A stretch of 64,000 bases of DNA from Hymenobacter sp. DG25B (GCF_000801315.1 NZ_CP010054.1:1736001-1800000); one strand, 5' to 3'. Counted from the stretch's first letter, positions 34,735 to 43,477 are shown. Notes: generated by a model from the sequence alone, not told the origin. Numbers and translations: made by a program.

Positions 34735-34943
34735 CAGCGCAGGAAGGAAAGCAGCCTTTGCGAAAGACCATTCCGGAATAAAACGTACAGTACCCATTTA
34801 GCTGCCCTTGCTTCACACAGTGGGCCGCAACGGCTGCCCCTTTTAGCTATAGTAGCACGCGGCAGAGCAAGGCACCAGAGCTGGCAAGGGCAGAAGATTT
34901 AGTGTATTTACCTGAACGAAAATTGATTAATGGTGTCAGGCCT

Positions 34944-35684
34944 CTACTTTCCTTTCCCGGCCGCCGCCAGGGTCAGCAGAAAAACAGCCTCCTCCAGCGC
35001 CTCCACCCGGTGCGGAATACCCGCCTGCAGCGTTAGCAGCTCACCTGGCCGCAGCTCTACGGCCTGCGCTGCCGTGCGGAAATCCAGCAGTCCTTCCAGC
35101 ACCTGCACGCAGATAATGCCGGGAGCGGTATGGGTTTTTAGCGTGGCACCTTCGTGCAGCGCCATCAGGACCAGGCGCATCCCATCCGCTTTAAAAAGCG
35201 TGAGGGCATTCCGGTCACTGGTTTGCCAGGCGGGTTCCTGCTTTATCTGCTCCCGGGCCTGGGTCAGATCCAAGGTTAACAGGGAGGCATTCAGCACGCG
35301 GCTGCCGGCCGGGCGCCGGGGCGTGGCCTCGTTCGATTTTTCGGCCGCATCCGGGCCAGTGGTTTGGGTATGGGTTGCCGGGTTGTGCTCCTGCAGGGCT
35401 TTTACCAGCTCATCCGTCAGGGTTTCGCTGTACATACCGTAGCCATTTACCAGGGTGCCTTTTAGCTGGTGCTTGTCGGAGGAAATGGCGTACACCACGG
35501 CTTCATCACCCGGGTCGGAATTGCCTTCGAAACGATAATGCTTGTCCACCAAAAACTCTTCCGGATGCAATTGCAGGGAGTTGCCGTGGCACATCAGGCA
35601 GCTGTCCTGCAAATTAAAATCAACGGTATAGCCTTCCTTTTTCAGGAGATTCAGCACTTCGGAAAGGGTGGTCATGGTATCCAT
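34944..35684 (-). CDS. Fusion of PRPP-synthetase-like small domain with a cupin
   Basis: About 246 residues starting at MDTMTTLSEV (ATGs at 35696 and 35675 are alternatives). The N-terminal 90 residues (VDFNLQDSCLMCHGNSLQLH, FEGNSDPGDEAVVYAISSDK) match a small Bacteroidota domain often labelled phosphoribosylpyrophosphate synthetase, although no PRPP motif is present. A linker rich in Thr/Pro follows. The C-terminal 80 residues form a cupin (ALHEGATLKTHTAPG, LEGLLDF, LRPGELLTLQAGIPHRVEAL). It ends the leftward pair with the haemoglobin gene (16 bp upstream), so a role in NO or oxygen stress is likely. The CLMC cysteine pair is noteworthy. Confidence 0.75.
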   Translation of the reverse strand: MDTMTTLSEVLNLLKKEGYTVDFNLQDSCLMCHGNSLQLHPEEFLVDKHYRFEGNSDPGDEAVVYAISSDKHQLKGTLVNGYGMYSETLTDELVKALQEHNPATHTQTTGPDAAEKSNEATPRRPAGSRVLNASLLTLDLTQAREQIKQEPAWQTSDRNALTLFKADGMRLVLMALHEGATLKTHTAPGIICVQVLEGLLDFRTAAQAVELRPGELLTLQAGIPHRVEALEEAVFLLTLAAAGKGK

Positions 35685-35700
35685 AGCAAGCAGCAATAAA

Positions 35701-36105
35701 TTACAGAATAGAGAGGCCGCCCTGGCGGGCCATGCTAATCTTGGCCTGAAATAGCTCGCCCATTTTCAGGGCGCGCAGCTTGATTTCGGTGGCATTTTCT
35801 CCGGCAAACATTTTGTCCACGGTTTGCTCAAATAGCTGGAGCCAGCGCTGGAAGTGCTCTTTTTCGATGGGCAGATACAGGTGCTTGGCGCCGGGGTTGC
35901 CGCGGTAGCCGGCGGGCTGCGCCAGGAGGGCGGCCGTCCAGAAGCGCGTCATGGTATCGAGGTGGGTGGGCCAGTGGCCATCGGGAATGCGGGCCGCGAA
36001 AACGGGGCCCAGCAGCGCATCCTGGCGCACCACGGTGTAAAAAGCATCAATCAGCCGGCGGATATCTTCCTGGGTGCTGATGTCGGATAAAATGGGATTC
36101 TCCAT
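35701..36105 (-). CDS. Group III truncated haemoglobin
   Basis: 134 residues from MENPILSDIS; an ATG 39 bases upstream lies in non-homologous sequence. The globin core shows IRRLIDAFYTVVRQDALLGP, the FWTAALL helix and PIEKEHFQRWLQLF, with the proximal His in KEHF. Group III globins bind NO and oxygen in the cytoplasm and are linked to nitrosative stress. A palindrome at 36219-36238, also found before the membrane oxidase-like gene at 39979, suggests NO- or oxygen-dependent control. Confidence 0.9.
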   Translation of the reverse strand: MENPILSDISTQEDIRRLIDAFYTVVRQDALLGPVFAARIPDGHWPTHLDTMTRFWTAALLAQPAGYRGNPGAKHLYLPIEKEHFQRWLQLFEQTVDKMFAGENATEIKLRALKMGELFQAKISMARQGGLSIL

Positions 36106-36218
36106 GAGGTAAGCAGATAGGGCAGGCGGGCAAAGGATAGCCAACCACCTGGCCGCGTCTTACTTAAAGGCGCGGTTGCGGTAGGCACTACAACAATACG
36201 GCGGCCATGCCTCAGCAG

Positions 36219-36238
36219 CCTATGACTTAGATCATAGG
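36219..36238. promoter_or_regulatory. FNR/CRP-like palindrome upstream of the haemoglobin gene
   Basis: CCTATGA-CTTAGA-TCATAGG, 7-bp perfect arms around 6 bases, centred about 124 bp before the haemoglobin start. The core TATGAC-N4-ATCATA recurs at 39903-39918. Confidence 0.6.
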
Positions 36239-36306
36239 AACCGGAGAAATTCAGAAAAGGCGGTACAGGCTGACCGCCGGCCATGCGCCGGGCGTCCGCC
36301 TCCTGC

Positions 36307-36912
36307 TCAGTTCAGCAGGGTTTTGATCTGCCGGATGGTTTCGTCCGGATTTACGCCCAAGCCTTCCTGATGGAAGCGCGGCACGCCGTTTTTATCCAGC
36401 ACAATTATTTTGTTGGCGTGCGAGAAATTGCCGTCGGCGTTTTTTTCATACTGCACATTCAGCAGCACTGATAAGGTGCGTACTGCCTCTTCCGGCCCGT
36501 GAAGCAGCACCCAGTTTTTGCCCAGCTCTTTATCAGTAGCATACTTTTTCAGCTGCTCGGCCGTGTCGCGGGCCACATCAAAGCTCACCAGCACATAGTT
36601 GATGCGGCTGGCATCTGCCGGTAACTTTGCTTCTATGGCTTTCATATCATCGGTGAGGCGGGGGCAGGCGTAGCCGCAATTGGTAAACACCATGGCCAGC
36701 ACCGTGGGCTTACCGGCCAGTGCCTTCAGCACCAACGGCTTTTTATCCTGGGTCTGGAAAGTGTCAGGCAGCTGGTACACGCTTTCCGGGGGCAGCACTG
36801 CCGCTGGCCGGGCCGCCGGAGTGGTGGCCGACTGCACGGTGGCCTCTTCCTTATTAGGGCTGCAGCTGGCCAGAAGCAGAAGTGCCAATGCCAGCCGGAT
36901 GGTTTGTTTCAT
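36307..36912 (-). CDS. SCO1/SenC-family copper chaperone lipoprotein
   Basis: A 201-residue lipoprotein (LALLLLASCSPNK, lipid Cys17). The thioredoxin-fold copper site has Cys79 and Cys83 in TNCGYACPRL, and His165 in GNFSHANKIIVLD, the three canonical ligands. SCO proteins deliver copper to CuA oxidases or, in some operons, to NirK or NosZ. The start lies 1 bp from the stop of the NirV-like gene, and nirK is just upstream, so copper supply to nitrite reductase is the likely task. Confidence 0.92.
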   Translation of the reverse strand: MKQTIRLALALLLLASCSPNKEEATVQSATTPAARPAAVLPPESVYQLPDTFQTQDKKPLVLKALAGKPTVLAMVFTNCGYACPRLTDDMKAIEAKLPADASRINYVLVSFDVARDTAEQLKKYATDKELGKNWVLLHGPEEAVRTLSVLLNVQYEKNADGNFSHANKIIVLDKNGVPRFHQEGLGVNPDETIRQIKTLLN

Positions 36913-36913
36913 G

Positions 36914-37693
36914 TTAAATGCTTTTGGCGCAGCGGAAGCCCAGGTTCTGAATGCAGAAGTTGCCTTTTAGGCTGCCCCGGTAGCCAAAGCGCATATAGCC
37001 GGCGTAATCGGTTTTGTCTTTCACATTGAGGGCACCGGCAGCACAGAATGCCTGCACTTCGTCGGTGGTATTGCCTCTGGAGTCGGTGGAGCCTACAAAG
37101 CTGTTGAAGTCGAAGGTCCATTCCCAGATCAGGCCGTGCATATCGTACAGGCCATACTGATTTACATAGGTAGACTTCACCGGGGGCAGTACCTCCGGGT
37201 TGGGCCGTTTGTACCAGTCCAGAATATAGTCGGTGAGGGAGGCAAACTGCATGTTGCGGGGCCTGCCGTTGCCGGCTACTTCCCACTCAGCCACGGTAGG
37301 CAGGCGTTTGCCTTTCCACCGGCAGTAGGCCTGCGCGGCAAACCACGAAACGCTGACAACCGGCGCCTGCAGCAGCCGCGCGTTGGCCGGGCCCAGCGTG
37401 GTGTCGGTGGCCCAATGGTGGAGGTAGTTTTTGTCGGCGAAAAGCCGGTTTACCCGGGACCGGCGCCAGGCAGGGTTCTTTTTCACAAACTCCACAAACT
37501 CCGCATTGGTCACGGCATACTCATCCAGCCGGAAGGCGGCTACCGGCACGGGGCGGTTGGCCACGGTGCGGAAAAAGGGCTCATATACGCCCTTCGGCAC
37601 GGTATGCATGGGTTTCCCCTTAGGCGCACCAGGATGCGTCAGGGCCCCGGCCGAAGCAGTAAGCAGTAGAATCAGAAAAAGAAAATGCTTCAT
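36914..37693 (-). CDS. nirV: NirV-like formylglycine-generating-enzyme family protein
   Basis: Starts at MKHFLFLILLLTASAGA (signal peptide), 259 residues. The SUMF1/FGE fold is seen in FRLDEYAVTNAEFVEFVKKN, VVSVSWFAAQAYCRWKGKRLP and GLIWEWTFDFNS. The copper cysteine pair of true formylglycine enzymes is not conserved: near the C terminus only FCAAGALNV and NFCIQNLGFRCAK remain, in different spacing. NirV proteins next to nirK in other denitrifiers belong to this family; their job is unknown but tied to nitrite reductase. It lies 40 bp after nirK and 1 bp before the SCO gene. Confidence 0.85.
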   Translation of the reverse strand: MKHFLFLILLLTASAGALTHPGAPKGKPMHTVPKGVYEPFFRTVANRPVPVAAFRLDEYAVTNAEFVEFVKKNPAWRRSRVNRLFADKNYLHHWATDTTLGPANARLLQAPVVSVSWFAAQAYCRWKGKRLPTVAEWEVAGNGRPRNMQFASLTDYILDWYKRPNPEVLPPVKSTYVNQYGLYDMHGLIWEWTFDFNSFVGSTDSRGNTTDEVQAFCAAGALNVKDKTDYAGYMRFGYRGSLKGNFCIQNLGFRCAKSI

Positions 37694-37733
37694 GCGCTCC
37701 ATACCACCAACTGCTTCAACCGGGCCAAACCGC

Positions 37734-38795
37734 TTACTTATTCGACTTGAAAACTGCCGGATTTTCTTTGCCGCTTACTTTAATCTGGGCAATGGCGCCT
37801 TTGTTAAACGCCCGGTAAATGGAGTGGTCTACCAGGTTCAGCACGCCTGGCACCTGCAGCGACATCTCTACGATGCTGGAGCCGCCTGCCGGAATAAGCG
37901 TGGTTTGCACGTTATGGTTCACGGCCGCGCCGCCTTCCATGTACACGTTGTCGAATATTTCGCCAATAGCGTGGAAGGAGGAAACCAGGTTAGGCCCACC
38001 ATTCCCCACAAACAGCCGCACGGTTTCGCCTACGTTGGCCTGCAGGGCATTTTTGCCGGTGGTAGAGCGTACGCGGCCATTAAACAGCACATAGTCGGCT
38101 TGCTCCTTTATGGCTTTTTCTTCATCAAAGCCTTGCAGGCCTTTTTCCTCAAACTTGCCTTTGGTGTAGAAGTCGCCCTGCATCAGGTAAAACTCCCGGT
38201 CTACTTTAGGCAGGCCCTCGGCGGGCTCCACCAGAATCATACCGTACATACCGTTGGCAATGTGCATGCCCACGGGGCCGGTAGCGCAGTGGTACACATA
38301 GAGGCCGGGCTGCAGCACCCGAAACTGAAAGTTGGAGCTTTGCCCCGGGGCCGTGCTGGTGGCCTCGGCGCCGCCGCCGGGGCCGTTCACGGCATGCAGG
38401 TCAATGTTATGCACCACTTTGCTGTTGGGGGCATTTTTCAGGGTGAAGTCGACCAGGTCGCCGACCCGCACCCGAATGAATTTGCCGGGTACGTGGCCCC
38501 CGAAGGTCCAGAAAGTGTATTCCGTCTCGTCGGAAATCTTCATCACTTTCTCAATCACCTCCAGCTCTACCAGCACCTTTTTGGGCGTGTTGTAGGTGAG
38601 GGGCTTGGGCACCAGCGGGGCATCGGTGAGCTCCGCGGTTACGGTGCCGGTTAGTGGAGCATCCAGATTGACCACATCAGTATCAGAGTCCTTGCTTTGG
38701 GCATTTTCCTGACAGGAAAACAGAAGCGCTGACGCCGACAGAGCGGTAGCCAGCAGGCCGATGCGGGCTTTGGGTAGTTCTATATTGAAAAGCAT
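37734..38795 (-). CDS. nirK: Copper-containing nitrite reductase
   Basis: A 353-residue lipoprotein-type enzyme ([13 protein letters not shown], lipid Cys28) that reduces nitrite to nitric oxide outside the cytoplasm. Cupredoxin 1 carries [10 protein letters not shown] (His129, type 2; Asp132 catalytic; His134), YHCATG (His169, Cys170) and [10 protein letters not shown] (His178, Met183). Cupredoxin 2 carries [11 protein letters not shown] (His275, catalytic) and [10 protein letters not shown] (His324, type 2). All ligands are present. No C-terminal heme domain is fused; the cytochrome encoded just upstream may donate electrons. NO made here would be handled by the truncated haemoglobin and perhaps the protein at 39979; no nitric oxide reductase gene was recognised. 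Confidence 0.96.
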   Translation of the reverse strand: MLFNIELPKARIGLLATALSASALLFSCQENAQSKDSDTDVVNLDAPLTGTVTAELTDAPLVPKPLTYNTPKKVLVELEVIEKVMKISDETEYTFWTFGGHVPGKFIRVRVGDLVDFTLKNAPNSKVVHNIDLHAVNGPGGGAEATSTAPGQSSNFQFRVLQPGLYVYHCATGPVGMHIANGMYGMILVEPAEGLPKVDREFYLMQGDFYTKGKFEEKGLQGFDEEKAIKEQADYVLFNGRVRSTTGKNALQANVGETVRLFVGNGGPNLVSSFHAIGEIFDNVYMEGGAAVNHNVQTTLIPAGGSSIVEMSLQVPGVLNLVDHSIYRAFNKGAIAQIKVSGKENPAVFKSNK

Positions 38796-38871
38796 ACGCT
38801 GTAAACTGTGAATTGGAGTGGGGAGAACTTACTATGGCGTATGCCTGCGTACAGCACCCACGTAAATTCCC

Positions 38872-38925
38872 AAAAAACGCCCTTCCTGCTCAGGAGCCTG
38901 GCAGGCCCCTTCAGCCGGAAGGGCG
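38872..38925 (-). terminator. Terminator/attenuator between cytochrome c and nirK
   Basis: Leftward, CGCCCTTCC (38925-38917) pairs with GGAAGGGCG (38886-38878), followed by TTTTTT (38877-38872). It lies 15 bp after the cytochrome stop and 77 bp before nirK, so either nirK has its own promoter or read-through sets the ratio of the two. Confidence 0.75.
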
Positions 38926-38940
38926 CCCGTTAGGGAATCG

Positions 38941-39471
38941 TTAATTCTTGGCAACCAGCGTGCGCATGTACTCCAGCACCTCGCGGCCTTCCGTTTCCGA
39001 GAGTCCCTGGTTAGGCATGCGCACCAGGCACTGTTCCAGCATTTTCTGCGCCTCGGGGTCGGTTTCCAGCATTTTGTCGGTGTGCACCACCATGTTCATA
39101 ATCCATTCCGGCTTGCGGCGCTCCGTGATGTTGGCCCAGCCTGGTCCTACCACGCGGTTGGTGCCCATGCTGTGGCAAGACTGACATTTCAGCTCCGCCA
39201 GGCCCTTGCCTTTGGCGGCCTTCTCCTTATCTATGGTGGGGCTCAGCTTTACTTGCTCCGCCGTGAAAATCTCCCCGCCGGCCTTTTCCGCATCGGCCTT
39301 GGCCATGGCCTCTTTGCCGGCCTCCGATTCATAAATGTTGCCTTCGCTGGCCGTGGTTTCCTCGGCCGGTTTTTCGTTGCTACCACAGGCACTAAAGGTG
39401 GCAGCACCAGCTAGAATGGCAGCCGCCAGCACCAGTGAGCGGACCGAGGAGGGGTTTGTTAAAAATACCAT
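38941..39471 (-). CDS. Monoheme cytochrome c lipoprotein, probable nirK electron donor
   Basis: A 176-residue lipoprotein (LAGAATFSACGS, lipid Cys29). A charged Glu/Lys linker is followed by a class I cytochrome c domain: CQSCHSMGT heme site, VGPGWANITERR, and the Met ligand probably in VRMPNQGLSE. In many Bacteroidota such a domain is fused to the NirK C terminus; here it is a separate gene directly upstream, which supports a role as electron donor. Confidence 0.9.
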   Translation of the reverse strand: MVFLTNPSSVRSLVLAAAILAGAATFSACGSNEKPAEETTASEGNIYESEAGKEAMAKADAEKAGGEIFTAEQVKLSPTIDKEKAAKGKGLAELKCQSCHSMGTNRVVGPGWANITERRKPEWIMNMVVHTDKMLETDPEAQKMLEQCLVRMPNQGLSETEGREVLEYMRTLVAKN

Positions 39472-39900
39472 GGGATAAGTGATTGGGAAAGAGTGAAAAA
39501 TGGAAATCAGGAATGTCGATAGAGTAATGATTGCCCGGACAGTCGCAGGTTGTCCGTATTCGCTTTTTCCAACTGCGGGTACTGGTGGGTAGCGCCGCTG
39601 GCAGCCGGGAGGAGCAAACAGGTAGGCAGGGCTTTTATAGAAAAGGATAAATGTGAATTCTCCGGCAAAGAGGTTAACAGTAAGCTACTGATGAACCTAA
39701 GTTTTTTTTCGGAATAATCCACATGAATCCACTAATTCCAATAAGCTGTAGCACACCGCGGAAGAATTTAGGAAGGTGTGACTAAGCAAGGAGTATGAGC
39801 ACAGGAGGGCTGAGGCATGCTTTTCAGTGATTAAAATGGGTGAATGAACGCGAAATGGCATTCATCAACTCACCAAAGCTATGGCTCTCTGCGCCGGCTT

Positions 39901-39920
39901 TTTATGACAGAAATCATAAA
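39901..39920. promoter_or_regulatory. FNR/CRP-like palindrome at the promoter of the oxidase-like gene
   Basis: TTTATGA-CAGAAA-TCATAAA, 7-bp perfect arms. The core TATGAC-N4-ATCATA is shared with 36219-36238. Its centre (39910.5) lies about 33 bp from the centre of the -7 element, close to the -41.5 spacing of class II CRP/FNR activators. Confidence 0.65.
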
Positions 39921-39939
39921 CCCGGCTTTAGGAAAAAAA

Positions 39940-39947
39940 TAATTTTG
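39940..39947 (+). promoter_or_regulatory. -7 element of the promoter for the gene at 39979
   Basis: TAATTTTG is an exact TAnnTTTG match, 31 bp before the ATG. No good -33 TTG is present at the usual distance, as expected for an activator-dependent promoter. Confidence 0.6.
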
Positions 39948-39978
39948 CATCTAGTATATCCTAACCCATCCTATCCGC

Positions 39979-41229
39979 ATGCCTTCTTCGCCCGTTTCCT
40001 GGCCGCCTGCCCGTCAGTGGATACAGCTTGCGCTTATCAACCTGGCCATAGCGGCTTTGCTGGGGGCCCTGATGCGCTATATTTTTCTGTGGGAAGTGCC
40101 GGGCGTGGAGTACCGCAATATCATGCACGCTCACAGCCACGGGGCTATGCTGGGTTGGGTTTACCTGGCACTGTTTACGGGCTATGTATTGCTGGCCGGC
40201 CCCGGGCGGCGGGCCTATACGTACTTATTCTGGGCCACGCAGCTTACTGTTATAGCCATTTTTGTACTGTTTGCGCTGCAGGGCTATGCGGCCAGCTCCA
40301 TTGTAGCTACCTCCCTGCACGTGCTGCTTTCTTACATAGCAGTGGCTATGCTCTGGCCCGATTTGCGCCGCAAGCTCGCGGGCTGGGCGGCGCTGCCTTA
40401 TCTGCTGGCCGGGCTGGGCAGTATTGTTCTTTCCACAGTGGGCCTGTGGGCGTTGGGGGCCATTATGGCCTCCCGGCCACCCAACATGACGCTGTTTTAC
40501 CTGGCTATTCAGTTTTTTCTGCACGGGCAGCTCAACGGCTGGTTTATGTTCGGCACGTTGGGGCTGGTGGTGGCTTACTTTGAAAAGGAGCAGCTGCCCC
40601 TGAACCGCCCCCGCCTGCGGCAGGCGTTTATCTTGTTAATCAGCAGCCTGTTGCCTACGTATGGCCTGGCGGTGGCCTGGGCCGAGCGGCACCCGGCTAT
40701 TTATGCCGTTACCGCCTTGGGCGTGCTGCTGCAACTGCTGGGCGTGGTGCAATGGCTGCGGGCTGTGTGGCCGGCCCTGCGGCAGCTGGTAACCCCACTT
40801 TCCCCGCTGTTGCGCGGGCTGTGGGCGTTTGGCATTGGCTCCCTGGCCTTCAAAGCCCTGGTGCACGCGGCCGTGGCCATACCTTACGTGGCCATTATGT
40901 CGTTCACGGTGCGCAATTATGTGATTGGGTTTGTGCACCTGATTACGCTGGGGGCTACCACGCTCACGCTCCTGGCCCTGCTGCACCAGCAAGGCCTGCT
41001 TGCGTTGCGGGAGCGGGCAGCCCGGCTGGGGGCCTGGCTGTTGCTGGCGGGCTTTCTGCTCACAGAGGCGCTGCTGTTTCTGCAGGGAACCATGCTCTGG
41101 CTCGACTGGAGCTATATCCCGGCCTACCATAGTATTCTGCTACTGGCCACGCTGCTGCTGCCCGCCGGGGCGCTGCTCCTGGCCCTCAGGGCCGCCCGGG
41201 CCGAGGTGCCGGTAAAGCACGCAGGCTAA
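39979..41229 (+). CDS. Heme-copper-oxidase subunit I-like membrane protein of a denitrification region
   Basis: A 416-residue protein with about 12 membrane helices. EYRNIMHAHSHGAMLGWVYL in helix 2 resembles the heme-binding region of CcoN/NorB-type oxidase subunits. Further intramembrane His are in FFLHGQLNGW, LVHAAVAIPY and GFVHLITLGA. The adjacent His pair of the binuclear centre and the WxxxHxE motif are not present, so it is unlikely to be a complete NO or oxygen reductase. It occurs near nirK and carries the same palindrome as the haemoglobin gene. A heme-binding NO-response protein in the functional manner of NnrS is possible. Confidence 0.7.
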   Translation: MPSSPVSWPPARQWIQLALINLAIAALLGALMRYIFLWEVPGVEYRNIMHAHSHGAMLGWVYLALFTGYVLLAGPGRRAYTYLFWATQLTVIAIFVLFALQGYAASSIVATSLHVLLSYIAVAMLWPDLRRKLAGWAALPYLLAGLGSIVLSTVGLWALGAIMASRPPNMTLFYLAIQFFLHGQLNGWFMFGTLGLVVAYFEKEQLPLNRPRLRQAFILLISSLLPTYGLAVAWAERHPAIYAVTALGVLLQLLGVVQWLRAVWPALRQLVTPLSPLLRGLWAFGIGSLAFKALVHAAVAIPYVAIMSFTVRNYVIGFVHLITLGATTLTLLALLHQQGLLALRERAARLGAWLLLAGFLLTEALLFLQGTMLWLDWSYIPAYHSILLLATLLLPAGALLLALRAARAEVPVKHAG

Positions 41230-41638
41230 GGCCGCGGCTTTCCCCCGTTTTTGGGTTACCCAGGAAGGCCTCTGAGCAGGCAGGTTTTGCCCAAGTGCCA
41301 AGGGGCGGCTGGCTGCTTCCTTATTTAATGCTTCTTGCTAATCAGTTAAGTAACCGAAAGTGGCATTCAGCCGCAGCCCCCGGTATGCGCATCTATGTTC
41401 TTTTATAGTTTCAAATAATTATTAAAAAAGATTAAATTATTATAGGATAATAAAAGTTTAAAATATTAATTTAATGGCCTTGTAAAGTGTGGCGATATTA
41501 AAGTATTGGTGAAAAAGACGTTGAGTTCTGTGCTTGAATTCCGATAAACAAACTCTGGGATAAGGGAGGAGAGTGGTTAAGCATGGCCTCCCTGAAATTT
41601 TGAATACTGCCGTTTTCAATATTTATGCTGTAGGAGCC
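41230..41638. other. AT-rich intergenic region before the ebo cluster
   Basis: About 400 bp, very AT-rich between 41,400 and 41,560. Presumed promoter of the ebo operon. A weak candidate TTG-N20-TGTGCTTG lies near 41,505-41,540. No gene or RNA recognised. Confidence 0.4.
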
Positions 41639-42511
41639 ATGCCATCAGAATCTTATCAAAATTACCTGCTGACTATTCTGGCGGCCCGGCTACCGGAAGC
41701 AGGGCTGGCCTGGCTACAAAACCAGCTGGCTGGTCTGGCTTCCGAAAAGGCATTTTATCTGGCTTTCAGCATGGCGCCGCGCTTTGTGGGCAAAATCCCT
41801 CTTAGCCTGACGGCGGCGGAGCTTGAGCAGGCCCAGCAGCTGCGCCCCGGGTTCCAGCCCGCCTCCTGGACGATGGAGCAGGCCGCCCGCACGCTACTCC
41901 TGTTGCGCGCCCCGCACCAAACCCCTGCTGACTACACGGCCATTCTAAACCGGCTTGCCTCCGCGGCCGACCTGTGCGAAGTAGCCACCCTCTACGCGGC
42001 CCTGCCGCTGCTGCCTTACCCGGAAACCCACGTGAAGCGCGCCGCCGAGGGCGTGCGCACCACCATGACGCAGGTGTTTGATGCCGTGGCCTTGAATAAT
42101 CCCTATCCCCACGACTACCTGCCCACGGAAGCCTGGAATCAGATGATTCTGAAAGCGGTATTTAACGTGCGGCCTCTGCACCGAATTTACGGCCTGGACC
42201 ACCGCCACAACGCCGCCCTGGCCCAAATGCTGGTGGATTACGCCCACGAGCGTTGGGCCGCCGGCCGCACGCTCACGCCGGAGGTGTGGCGCCTGGTAAG
42301 TCCGCATCTCACCCTGCAGTACATGCCCGATATTCAGCGGCTGCTGTTGAGCGCTAATACGTTGGAAAAACAGGCAGCGGCCCTGGCTTTAATAGAAAGC
42401 GACCTGCCTATGGCCCGGGAGCTGCTGCGGCAGCATCCGGAAATGAAGGATTCCATCACCGATGGCGCCTGCACCTGGCAAAGCATCGGCGAAAAAGCTT
42501 ACGCTTCCTGA
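41639..42511 (+). CDS. eboA: EboA-domain protein
   Basis: I start at MPSESYQNYL (290 residues); the ATG at 41573 would add 22 atypical residues. An all-helical protein, recognised as EboA by its position and by segments such as AFYLAFSMAPRFVGK, TLYAALPLLPYP and WNQMILKAVFNVRPLHRI. EboA has no assigned biochemical activity. In cyanobacteria the ebo genes are needed to move a secondary-metabolite precursor to the periplasm. It is the first of six co-directional genes here. Confidence 0.85.
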   Translation: MPSESYQNYLLTILAARLPEAGLAWLQNQLAGLASEKAFYLAFSMAPRFVGKIPLSLTAAELEQAQQLRPGFQPASWTMEQAARTLLLLRAPHQTPADYTAILNRLASAADLCEVATLYAALPLLPYPETHVKRAAEGVRTTMTQVFDAVALNNPYPHDYLPTEAWNQMILKAVFNVRPLHRIYGLDHRHNAALAQMLVDYAHERWAAGRTLTPEVWRLVSPHLTLQYMPDIQRLLLSANTLEKQAAALALIESDLPMARELLRQHPEMKDSITDGACTWQSIGEKAYAS

Positions 42512-42560
42512 TAAAAGCACCCCACCGGTACGCTGTCTTCACCTCCTTATCCACCGAGCT

Positions 42561-43466
42561 ATGTTCTTTATCGACCCCCACGTGCACATGACCTCCCGCA
42601 CCACCGATGACTACGAAGCCATGCGCCAGGCGGGAGTAGTGGCCGTTATTGAGCCGGCCTTCTGGATGGGGCAGCCCCGCACCCGGGTAGGTACTTTTCA
42701 GGATTACTACAGTCATCTGATTGGCTTTGAGCGGTTTCGGGCCAGTCAGTTCGGCATTAAGCACTACTGCACCATCGGTCTGAACTCTAAAGAAGCCAAC
42801 AACGAGGCCCTGGCCGAAGAGGTGATGGAACTGCTGCCGCTGTTTGTGTGCAAAGAAGGCGTGGTGGGCGTGGGCGAAATAGGCTACGACGACCAAACCG
42901 CCGCCGAGGATAAATACTACCGCCTGCAGCTGGAGCTGGCCCGGGAGGTAAACCTGCCGGTGCAGATTCACACCCCCCACCGGGATAAAAAGAAGGGTAC
43001 CCTGCGCAGCATGGAGGTAGCCCTGGAGCACGGGCTGGATCCGGCCATGGTGATTGTAGACCACAACAACGAAGAAACCGTGCAGGATGTGCTGGAGCGC
43101 GGTTTCTGGGCGGCCTTCACCATTTACCCGCATACCAAGATGGGCAACGAGCGGATGACTGAAATTGTGAAGCACTACGGCCCGGAGCACATTTTCATCA
43201 ACAGCGCCGCCGACTGGGGCATCAGTGACCCCCTGGCCGTTCCTAAAACCGCCCAACTGATGCTGGAACGCGGCATTCCCGCCGAAACTGTGCACTTGGT
43301 TACCTACCAGAATGCCCTGGCAGCATTCAGCCAAAGCGGGCAGATGCAGGAAAGTGACTGGCTCAATGACCGGCTGATTGATCAGAGCCTCAAATTCTCC
43401 GGCAACTCCATTCTGCGGGGCGGGCAAACCCCCAAAATCGAGGCAGATCCTACCATCATCCGCTAG
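42561..43466 (+). CDS. eboB: TatD-family metal-dependent hydrolase (EboB)
   Basis: 301 residues from MFFIDPHVHMTSRTTDD. The amidohydrolase-type TIM barrel has the metal motif DPHVHM at its N terminus, GVGEIGYDD, PVQIHTPHRD, VIVDHNNEE and the C-terminal INSAADWG. TatD relatives act as nucleases or hydrolases; in ebo clusters the substrate is unknown. It lies 49 bp after eboA and 11 bp before the prenyltransferase gene. Confidence 0.88.
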   Translation: MFFIDPHVHMTSRTTDDYEAMRQAGVVAVIEPAFWMGQPRTRVGTFQDYYSHLIGFERFRASQFGIKHYCTIGLNSKEANNEALAEEVMELLPLFVCKEGVVGVGEIGYDDQTAAEDKYYRLQLELAREVNLPVQIHTPHRDKKKGTLRSMEVALEHGLDPAMVIVDHNNEETVQDVLERGFWAAFTIYPHTKMGNERMTEIVKHYGPEHIFINSAADWGISDPLAVPKTAQLMLERGIPAETVHLVTYQNALAAFSQSGQMQESDWLNDRLIDQSLKFSGNSILRGGQTPKIEADPTIIR

Positions 43467-43477
43467 CAGTCCTGGCC

